Shown here: positions 55,656 through 64,000 of the stretch, piece by piece
Numbering within the stretch: position 1 is the first letter of the stretch
How the letters are laid out: every line of letters begins with the position of its first letter
NCBI GenBank assembly: GCA_016648135.1
Contig: JADDOH010004022.1
Span: forward strand, 1 to 64,000
DNA from: Agrypnia vestita
Taxonomy: Eukaryota; Arthropoda; Insecta; Trichoptera; Phryganeidae
Reading direction: 5' to 3'
DNA: 64,000 nucleotides
Translations under genes and position numbers: made by a program
Notes under the pieces: model-generated
Database searches by the model: none
What the model was told of the DNA's origin: nothing
What the model saw: only the letters and a program-made list of their open reading frames with translations

Positions 55656-56541
55656 CAGCGTTTCCCAACCTTTTTTGGCTCGCGTACCACTTGGTAGTAC
55701 ATGACGCTTAATTGTACCACTTCGTAAAAGTGATTGTATTTCGAGAAGTTTGTTATTCTGTTTGCATTATATATTTTGTAGGGTGACTATATTTCCCAGA
55801 ACGCAATTTATTTAAGTTTAAAAAAATACCAAAGGTTTTATTTTTTCTGATAAAAATCAGACATGGAACTTTACAAATCACTTTTTTTTTTTAAATAAAA
55901 GGTGCCGAAGCTCGTTTCTTGTCAAAATTCAAAACCAGGACATTTAAAGAAGTATTTTTAACAACTAATTTTTATTTAAAAAAATTACACAGAATTAATT
56001 TAAATTTCTTCTTCAAATATATCAAAATTATTTTGTGGTGATATAATTATAATTTATTTAAATTAACTTAGTAAACACCACTTATTTATTAAATTTTATT
56101 TTTGTTATCCTGACGAAGAAGCTTCGAAACATGTAGATTTTTTTAAATAAATATGTGGTGTTTACTAAGTTAAATTATATAAAAATTATTATTTTTTAAT
56201 TATTTGTTTAAAAAAATGGAATGCGCCGCAGGCAATTTTTTTCCAAAAATTACCGATATTAATAGAAAATATATGTATATAAAATTAATTAAACACGGTA
56301 AATGTAAAATACTTCTGATGAAAACGAGACAATTTACACTTTCATTTTTACAAATTTACAGCAGCGCCGCAGGCGACATTTTTGTTTTAGATATAATAAT
56401 ATTAATGAAATTATATTTATAAATATTTTAAATGATATTTTTATGACTGTTTTTTTTTTTTACTTTTTATGTCCGCCATTGTTGATTATTTTTCGCGTAC
56501 CACCAACTATCCACTCGCGTACCACAGGTTTGGAATCGCTG
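55656..56541. mobile_element. hAT-type non-autonomous element with 8-bp TSD
   Basis: It begins CAGCGTTTCCCAACC and ends GGTTTGGAATCGCTG, flanked by a perfect AGTTAGAT at 55648-55655 and 56542-56549. Subterminal CGCGTACCAC repeats occur at both ends. Inside, a smaller fold-back (about 56065-56175: AACTTAGTAAACACCAC and its inverse) surrounds CCTGACGAAGAAGCTTCG, which looks like a later insertion. The internal frame at 56204-56422 shows no transposase motif. Confidence 0.85.
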
Positions 56542-57680
56542 AGTTAGATGTTACTAACCTACCCCAAGGGGTCAAGATTATACACTAGAACTTGATTGGA
56601 GCGCGCAAAATGCATTTAATTAATTGATTTATATATTTTTATTTAGTTAATAATACAAAAATACAATTTATTGATTAATTAACCAAGTATATATTCAATT
56701 TTATACAACAATTTTATTTTATTTATTCTGCATGTGACGTCTGCATTTCTTCTTTAACATGATAATATATGTTCTTTTACATACTCTGGTAGATTATTAT
56801 ATTCCTTCAGTTCTTTGTAATATAAACTGTTTCGTGTAACTTCTTCTTTTCTTTCTATTTGGAATCTTATCTAATCGAGGCGAATCTTTGAATCAAGTCT
56901 CGTCTGTGTATATGCGACATAAGAATAGTTTCCATCTACCATACATAAGTTTAAGGCTGTTTTTCGGTTTGAATTAATTCGGGAGACATCTAGAAACGCC
57001 TGGTACAACCGAGAAGCAACGAGAACCTTGTCCTAAAAACTAGAATAATCTAGAAATTATGCAAATAGCAGCATTTATCCGGGTAGAAATTGGAACTTGG
57101 CTGCGAGACGCGTGGCGACGCCCAGGGAGGCCAGTCGTGAATTGCGAAGCGACAGATATCGAGAAAAATAATAGGGCGAAGTACCTAATTACCGAAATAA
57201 ATAAACGAGAATTGGATGTAATGTTTTATTGAATATTAAAAACGTGTTACCCAGCGATAATTAAGTGTTCATTTACGAGTGATATATTGCAAAATAGTGT
57301 AATTATACATAAAAATAGATTTTATTTTCATTTAAACATCGGCTTTACAGGCTGAGAAATTCTTGTGTTCGCATTTTTTTGTTCCATATTGTTTTGTTGG
57401 TCGCTTTACAATAATTTTGTCAATTTTAATTTGCTAATAAGCCGATAAACTCGGTGACATTCGTAACCTCAATTCAAAATACACGTGAATAATGGTATTG
57501 ATGATGCGTACATAATGGTAGTTAAGATATCAATAAATAAAAACAACTAAAAGTGTCAAGTACTTTCGATATTCATTACCTTGAACATCAATTGGAATAA
57601 CTAATTAAAAATGATAAATATTAGTTAAATGTGAAATAATTATCTTTAAACAAAATGTGCATATTGTTTTTAAACTGTAA
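56542..57680. other. Unassigned AT-rich sequence
   Basis: I see no supported gene or repeat boundary. Confidence 0.35.
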
Positions 57681-58145
57681 AGGTACATATACAAATGCTT
57701 ACTAGCATGCCCTAACAACTGTACACACTTGCTCATTATTAGTATGCTTATTTTAAACATGCTCAAAGCTAACAATCAAACACACATGCTTATTAGTGGC
57801 ATGCTCTTGTTATAGAATAGAGAGGAACTCTAGTTCAAAATTGAAACTTTGCAAACTGAAATAGAAAATTCTAGTGAACCAATAAATCAAAACAGTTCCT
57901 GGGTTTAATCAAACACACATGCTCATTACTGGCATGCTCTTGTCATAGAATAGAGACGCTCTTGTTCAAAATGGAAACTGTAAACTGAAATAGAAAATTC
58001 AAGTGAACCAATAAATCAAAATATTTTTGATTTTAGCTTTCATAATTTTTATTGTAAGATTTGAATCATTCACGTCTTTTAATAAAGTTTCATAAACATT
58101 ATTTCTTGCTTTATTATTTTTACATAGCGGTGACCGAGTATAATT
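57681..58145. mobile_element. GCATGC-studded element, copy 3, truncated and internally duplicated
   Basis: It starts AGGTACATATACAAATGCTT after TAA (57678-57680), as in the other copies. The block CAAACACACATGCTTATTAG...GAACCAATAAATCAAAA occurs twice in tandem (about 57775-57895 and 57908-58022). The minus-strand MADF segment (TRSPLCKNNKARNNVYETLL) follows, and homology stops at about 58145, so the right half is missing. Confidence 0.7.
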
Positions 58146-58716
58146 TAATAAATCAGTATTTTTTAATGATTGGAAACTAACACAAAACATGTAAACAGAT
58201 ATCTTACTAATAAAGCAAAAAATCTGTTTGTATGAAGCAGCAAAAACTCTTGAACGTCTGAAAAAAACGCTCTAGTGTCGTAAAATTTGCATTACGTATT
58301 CTATCTAGAATTTCTAGGTCAACGCAAGTACTTTAAGCTCGCAACGTCAATTCTATCTCCATCATCAGCAATTGTGCTTTCAAATATATATTCAATACTA
58401 AAAATATAAGTAGTCAATACCATATTGCTTGTTTCACATTTTTCGATTTTTCGATAAGACAAAAATTTCGAAATTAAAGAGTTTTTAAAGAATACACGAA
58501 GAAAATTAATTTTAATGTGACTCGCTTTGAATAAAGAATTTGTTAGGACTTGTCTTTTTTCTTTCTTGCGCGCATCAATTCATTCTCAACATTTTTCAGT
58601 GTAACACAACGGAACATGAAATCTACATATAGAGGGTTTTTCGTAGCTAGTAGCAATATTTGTTTTACCTTTCGTACTTATTTGTTAAACTATTTTATTT
58701 AGTATTTCTTTGCCTG

Positions 58717-58903
58717 CTTGTAGCTTGTTGGTGTAGTGGTCATGATTCTCGCCTAACGGTCTCGACTGATGGTCGGTGGTTCGAGCTCCATTCCAGGACA
58801 CCAGCAAGGTAGTCCTATTTTCATAGCACGAGCGTTTAGCTTAGTTTGAAAATAGTAAGAAAATTGATGCGACACGTATTCCGTGCTCGGATCCCTATTT
58901 TTT
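58717..58903 (+). repeat. tRNA-derived SINE
   Basis: The tRNA-like head has an A box (TTGGTGTAGTGGTC, about 58729-58742) and B box (GGTTCGAGCTCC, 58778-58789) at normal spacing. A tRNA-unrelated body follows (TTTGAAAATAGTAAGAAAAT, CACGTATTCCGTGCTCGGATC), ending in a T-rich run. Transcription would be by RNA polymerase III. The head does not fold as a functional tRNA by eye, so it is not called as a tRNA gene. Confidence 0.7.
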
Positions 58904-59172
58904 TTTTTAATAATTTGATGACAGTGCTATAATATTCCCGGAATTGAAAAGTTCTAAAGTAGGTATATGTATTATGTGGCCAATAAGATATTCCCAGCAA
59001 CCCCAGTTGTTAAGTGAGGTGACATTGAAATTGATACTGATTCGTCCCGCAGTTTGTTAATATATAAATAACACGAGAATGTGTCAATAATAAATGGTTT
59101 TAATTAATGGGTGTTGTAAAAAGTACAACGCGCGCTTGCTCGTGAGACTTCAGAGGGCGCGCCTGCTGAAAG

Positions 59173-59666
59173 TATAAATAAAACGGCTTTCACTTATATT
59201 ACAAGTTGTATTTCCTGAGGCCGTGTTTAGGCCTAGTCTAAGCAATTGATGAAAAATTATCTCTGTTAAAACCTCTTCTCATTAGGTACAGTAGACGTCT
59301 AAAACGATCGACCTAATGACGGGAGATGAAAATATCGAGTTCACTCAAAGGGCCGAGAAAACCAGTTCTCGACGTCGACACATTTCGTGCTTGTACATCC
59401 CGCGGCTCTGTAACGGTCAAAATAATTCGTCCGACCGACACGGAACGATCGGTATTCTCAATACGAAGTCCAAAAAAGAACGTCTTTTGATAAGGCCAAA
59501 GTGTATTTATCGTTCCATATTGTTTGTATTTTATCAAGGAAAAATATTAGTAAAAAATAATGACCTTCTTGTTGATAAAAAATACAAGAATATTTATATA
59601 GAAAAAATCTTCATTAAACATTACTCTTTGTCCGACACATTTTGTGGTTTTGTGGTAAGTTCATAA
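59173..59666 (+). CDS. Hypothetical ORF of 116 codons downstream of a TATA-like motif
   Basis: The open frame runs from ATG 59316 to 59666. It begins MTGDENIEFTQRAEKTSSRR, is rich in R, K and S at first, and then becomes AT-biased and lysine/isoleucine-rich, which looks less like coding sequence. TATAAATA at 59173-59180 and a GC-rich patch (GAGGGCGCGCCTGC) lie upstream. No domain is recognised. The patch at 59112-59201 begins TGTTG and ends TTACA, so a short solo LTR is another possibility, though no TSD was found. Confidence 0.18.
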
Positions 59667-59871
59667 GTAATATAAGTTGTATATATATTGGCGATATAGG
59701 ACGAAAACTACTTTTTATAGTATTTTTTGTAATAAGATTTAAAAATGACATGTGGTGTGGAGAAATATATTCCGCAATTTGATCGATAATACGTCAAAGT
59801 ACATCAATGCTTTCAATAGGTATTTTCCCAATATTATAGCAATAAAGCATAACAATCAAGTCTCATAGGTT

Positions 59872-59931
59872 TTCGGTAAACCGATTTACCGGTAAATTTG
59901 GCGAAATTTACCGGTAAATCGGTTTACCGAA
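59872..59931. repeat. Perfect 28-bp hairpin (TTTACCGGTAAA type)
   Basis: Arms 59872-59899 and 59904-59931 are exact complements around GGCG. Each arm also contains the smaller palindrome TTTACCGGTAAA. Confidence 0.92.
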
Positions 59932-60586
59932 TAACATCAAACATAATTAATTTCGCTGCCTCTCTGTCTTTCTGTCCATCCGAGTGACTTTTGTAAAGTT
60001 TGTAAATTACTTGAATTAAAACTTTAGATAATTAGAGCATGACACGCAATCAGTGCGCGCCATACGTAGCGCGGTCACACAAGGCAAGTCGTTATTATTA
60101 TTTCTCGTGATTTTTCACGAGGTGTACAGATAATTATATTTTTAAAATACTATATTTGCAGAAAGCGAGATCGTCAAGTGTCTCAAACGGTTCGTTTCCC
60201 GGATTTTCGTGGAATTTTCTCCGGTGTAATAAAATGCGCGCACGTGCGTTGCGGATCCAAATTTAACCATCGCAAAATTACTAGTAAGCTTACGGTACTT
60301 TATTGATTATTATTCATCCTTTGGCGGCATTTTTGTCTTCCAAAAAATACTTTGTGTCCTCTGAAGTTTCGTAAGTCCTAATCCACTATATATCGTCTCA
60401 TTCAACATTTCTTCACTGCAATATCGCTATTCATCAAAATAGTGATAACCTAATCCGTAGGTTAGTAATTTTTACATATACTGTATATTTTATTTTATTT
60501 CCGTATTATAATAAGAAGTAAATGGTTCTTAACAAACAATCGTCGAATTTATTATGACTATTAGCTAGAATTTATTTATTAAATGA

Positions 60587-60684
60587 TGAAGGTATAAATA
60601 ACAATATGCTTATATCCTTGTATATCTACAAGGATATAAGCTTATTTATACCTTGTTTGTGTATATATTGTTATTTATACCTTG
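60587..60684. repeat. Compound hairpin with a repeated outer arm
   Basis: AAGGTATAAATAACAATATG, then GCTTATATCCTTGTA, pairs with TACAAGGATATAAGC and ATTTATACCTT. The outer arm appears a second time as ATTGTTATTTATACCTT ending at 60684. Confidence 0.75.
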
Positions 60685-60789
60685 ATTGTCAGGGTCAGAA
60701 AAATACATATTTACGACACAAAAATAACTGAAATTATTAGGATACTGTCTTATTCTTAAGAACTCCGGATTTATGTCCGGATATCCGGA

Positions 60790-61149
60790 CTACTCCAATA
60801 TGGAATCATTGGATGGGGAGGGGCGTATAATAACATCATAAACACAGTGAAAGTAATCCAAAGATCAATTATAAAAGTAATATTAAAAAAAAGAAAAACC
60901 TTCTCTACACAATTACTTTTCTCTAAATTCCAAGATCCAAAATTAGAGAATGTTTACAAAAAAACGTCAATTATACAACTAATTAAAGAAAACATAACTG
61001 CTAAATTTAAAAAAAACACATCATTAAGATTCAAAAATAATTTTAAAATCCCAAAATATAATACCAAACTGTGTCAACAAAACTACATATACTTGGGCAT
61101 AAAAAACTTCAATAACCTACCTACAGATATTAAGAAAATTGATGAGTAA
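60790..61149 (+). pseudogene. Non-LTR retrotransposon ORF2 C-terminal fragment
   Basis: The plus-strand frame is open for 119 codons. It starts within the sequence LLQYGIIGWGGAYNN, typical of the region after the polymerase domain (Y-G-I-x-x-W-G-G), and continues as VIQRSIIKVILKKRKTFSTQ, LLFSKFQDPKLENVYKK and YIYLGIKNFNNLPTDIKKI. The final G.K.(F/W)N.LP..IK motif matches the usual ORF2 end, and the stop at 61147-61149 may be slightly premature. An A-rich 3' UTR leads to a poly(A)-like tail near 61390-61415. It is a 5'-truncated copy with an intact local frame, hence relatively young. Confidence 0.72.
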
Positions 61150-62170
61150 CAACAATTAAAGAAAAAAATAAACCAACACTTTCGATCGATACAATTTGAC
61201 AATGCACAACAACACATATAGCTAAGGAACAAATAAGCCAAATCCAAAATAAACTAATAAAGTGTAAGCCCCTCACCAAGCACATGAGCACGTCTCATTT
61301 TTGGAGAGGCAAAGCAATAAAATAAAATGTATCTAAGTAGATTGTAATAGACAAATGTATTATGATTTAAATGTAGTTTTAATATTAAATAAAAAAAAAA
61401 ATTAAAAAAATTATACTTTTATATTATCACATACATTTCGCCATCTAAAGTGTCCAAATGTTAAATAAAAGCCAATATTTCCGCTATAATGTGATACAAA
61501 TTTGACATTTCTCATAGAAAATTTTTAGGGTGAATATTAATATTATATTTTGTAAAATTAAAATCGAAGCCTCTTGTGCGTCCATTATTCCGGTATCCCG
61601 CTGGGCCTGTCGCCACCGAGTCTAACAATATTTTTTATTGTAATAAGAATAAGGCTTGTCAAGGTTGGCAAAGTAAGAATCGTACGTTTAATTCTGAAAA
61701 AAGATAAATGTCCGATTAGACCAACCTCGTTAATTTGAATCTCATCTGAATCTGCTAAACAAGATTAACAATTATTATATTTGACGCGGACATCTCGGTG
61801 CATTTAATTAAAAAGCATGTTACATTCGTTGAACCTAATATTGTAAAGAAAATTGTCTGTGATAACATTTTTAGGGATCTGACAAAACGAAGTTCTGAGC
61901 TTTTCACGATCGTATCCTGCCGTGTACTATCATAATAATATATTATTATCTCTCGGGTATTCTACGATCTTTCAGGTGTGGCCAGAAATGTTGGCATCCG
62001 TTTTATTATACTCGTCGAGTGATTTTAAAATGGGGACTATCCACAATGCAAAGTTCAAATCTTCTTCGATATTTATTGGCTTCTTTTCCCGCATTATTTG
62101 TTTTTCCTCTAATGTCTGCTTTTCAAAAGCGGGTTCCTGCAGTCATTTGTAGCCACTCTGACATTCGTTA

Positions 62171-62917
62171 AGCCATGTATTCACTAGGGGACAAATCGCG
62201 AAACATTCCACTCGGCATGTCGCATCAACATCTACGCTCATGTTTCGGGGACAATGACGCGATCATTTGACGTGTACACACCGGGACTCGCATATCTTGT
62301 CGCGGAAATGTCATTCGATGAGGTTATGGATGACAGCTGCGGTATCTCATTTGGCGAAAACGGGGTTCCGCGCAATTCGAAATGTTTTTTTGGGTCGCAA
62401 TTTCAAATTAACGAGGTTTTACTGTAGTAAATTGAATATTATTAAAAACAAGGTCCTTTTTGCAAATAATTATTGTTTTCCACGTCACGGAAATGTGGCC
62501 CTAGGAGGTTATGATGTCAACTGCGTATCTGTTTATATTAATGAGTTTATCGAAACGTAAGAGGAGAATGCGAAATTCTTTACTGCAAAGAAAAAGACGG
62601 ACGGACATTCTATGCGATCTTCGATCGATACAGCTCGATGAGTTCAAGAACAATTTCGTTTCCCCACACTGTCATCTTGACAGATACAGCGCATGCGTAT
62701 TCACTTGTAAACATACCACGTGGTACTGACGCTCCGCGGAATGTTGCAGTGAGTACGCTCGGGTACCGTGCGCATGGCAACGTTGCCACGGCACGTAGAA
62801 ATGCCGCGCTATGTTGTGCGAGAGGTCGCGGAACAGTGCACGACGTTGCAACGTCACGTAGACTCTGTGCCGCGCGTGCTGTTGAGGGACAATTTGTCCC
62901 CTAGTGAATACATGGCT
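62171..62917. mobile_element. PIF/Harbinger-like non-autonomous element (TTA TSD)
   Basis: TTA at 62168-62170 and 62918-62920 flanks a 747-bp element whose inverted ends read AGCCATGTATTCACTAGGGG and continue with ACAAAT. A three-base TTA duplication is typical of PIF/Harbinger. The right half is GC-rich with many CpGs (GCATGGCAACGTTGCCACGG). Confidence 0.8.
62511..62660 (+). pseudogene. Possible N-terminal remnant of a Harbinger transposase
   Basis: Within the element, the plus-strand frame reads MSTAYLFILMSLSKRKRRMR, then TDILCDLRSIQLDEFKNN. Harbinger transposases commonly begin with a hydrophobic stretch, a run of basic residues, and then an L..LR......FKNF segment before the DDE core. 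The resemblance is partial and the catalytic part is absent, so this is inference strengthened by the TTA duplication and TIRs around it. Confidence 0.4.
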
Positions 62918-63389
62918 TTATTGTCTCTTTTTCAGATGAACTTCCTTTTCGCCTTATAGCCATGCCTCGACTTCGTAGGTGTCTTTTTGATTTCCCATGC
63001 GAAACAATTTCGCAGACTTTCCCACTTTTTTGAACTTTCCACCCTGTAACAGAATTTTTTTAAAGATTATGATTCAAAAATTAATAATCACAATGATTCA
63101 AATAAATATAAAAATCTCCTTATTTACATAACACTTAACTGTCTCCAAGTTGTGTTTGTAGAACCCCAGAACATGTATGGAAGCATATTTTTTCATTCTA
63201 TTAATTTTTAATTTTCTTGAGACGTGTTAAAAGCCTTATGAAGGCATTATCAATCTAACAATTGAATTTCAGTTACCAATCAGATGCAAATCTCAAACAA
63301 CGATTATTGTTTTACCGTTTAAAACACCTAAAGGCCGATGGGTCGAAACAAAACACGGCCGGCGGTGGTGGGTCGTTTTAGACCCAGTA

Positions 63390-63765
63390 CGAAATTTCTA
63401 ATATCAATAGTTATGGAGATACGCAATATCAAATTTTGCTTTTTTTTTTAAATATTTCTAACTTATTTTTTGAAAAACGTTTAATATCAATACAGTAATT
63501 TATATCGATTATGAAAAATTCATTCGCTTCAGTAGAACTCAAATAAAATGATAAAAACCTTGTAAAAAAATATTTTTTCAATTTTTTGCAAGGTTATCAT
63601 TTTATTTGATTTGTATTAAAATTGTATTACCTACTTTGATACTGCATATCTCCACAAATATCGATATTAGATCATGGTTGCTAGAATATTTTCGATTCAT
63701 TTTTAAGGCAGGAATCTACACAGGTAGATTCCTGCTACTAGCTATGAGACACCTTGCATAAAATA
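63390..63765. mobile_element. Mariner-type MITE related to 10184-10734
   Basis: Shared blocks are CTAATATCAATAGTTATG, TTTATATCGATTA, AAAAATTCATTCG and GATATTAGATCATGGTTGCT, and a right end CTAGCTATGAGACACCTTG. The left TIR is lost. A 12-bp perfect hairpin GCAGGAATCTAC/GTAGATTCCTGC sits at 63708-63735. Confidence 0.68.
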
Positions 63766-64000
63766 CTTAAAAGCTATTGTTATAAAAAACAAAAAAAATA
63801 ATTTATTACTTAACTAATTTATAACTCTATCAACAATATATAAAATCGACAATTTTTTATCTGTGCTTTTTGTTGTAAGCGGTAACGATTATATTTTTTT
63901 TGTATATATTTATTTCTGTTTATCTCATATGAGTATGATTATTTCTTACTATCATTAAATATGTCTCAACAATTCTTCACAAAACCTTGTAAGATAAAGC

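Noticed and set aside
58722..58795. Functional tRNA gene
   Set aside because: A and B boxes are present, but acceptor and anticodon stems do not pair convincingly and a SINE body follows.
59112..59201. Solo LTR (TG...CA with TATA)
   Set aside because: Only 90 bp, no target duplication, and no polyadenylation signal or second copy in the window.
63408..63760. Host non-coding RNA hairpin
   Set aside because: The fold is explained by MITE TIRs shared with 10184-10734.

Overview
The window looks like intergenic or intronic DNA from an insect, most likely a moth or butterfly. The base composition is AT-rich, GTAGGTACCTAC-type tetramers recur throughout, and almost every recognisable coding trace belongs to a transposable element (TE) of a kind common in lepidopteran genomes. 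There is no operon structure and no CRISPR array, and I recognise no complete host gene. The assignment to Lepidoptera is inference from sequence style, not from a marker gene.

Layout. 0-2.2 kb: a 5'-truncated Jockey-like non-LTR retrotransposon on the minus strand, with a zinc-knuckle ORF1 and an uninterrupted endonuclease half of ORF2 that runs off the window edge. 2.7-4.4 kb: a TTAA-flanked DNA element nested inside an older terminal-inverted-repeat (TIR) element; a second copy at 13.5-14.0 kb shows the same site without the insertion. 5.2-6.3 kb: a hAT-type element with a perfect 8-bp target-site duplication (TSD) that contains an L2/CR1-like retrotransposon tail. 7-24 kb: retrotransposon scraps, tandem duplications, several MITE families, fold-back repeats, SINE traces and a few GC-richer islands that could be host first exons. 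25.3-26.6 kb: a decayed piggyBac element with TTAA ends and the C-terminal third of a transposase. 27-36 kb: hAT remnant, SINE plus MITE, RTE-like pseudogenes, a GCATGC-studded element, large palindromes and tandem repeats. 36-47 kb: repeat fragments, fold-backs, an RTE-like pseudogene and two unidentified GC-richer ORFs. 47.4-48.4 kb: an inverted second copy of the GCATGC element with a recognisable MADF-domain fragment; a third, rearranged copy lies at 57.7-58.1 kb. 49-64 kb: further non-LTR tails, a hAT element with an 8-bp TSD (55.7-56.5 kb), a tRNA-derived SINE, long perfect hairpins, and a PIF/Harbinger-like element with a TTA duplication (62.2-62.9 kb).

How it fits together. The genes do not form a pathway. 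They are a layered TE landscape. The most informative signals are exact TSDs, paralogous empty sites that date nested insertions, and one repeat family (GCATGC/MADF) that looks like the non-autonomous remains of a Harbinger-type system encoding a DNA-binding partner protein. Repeat boundaries were read by eye and may be off by several bases except where a TSD is quoted.
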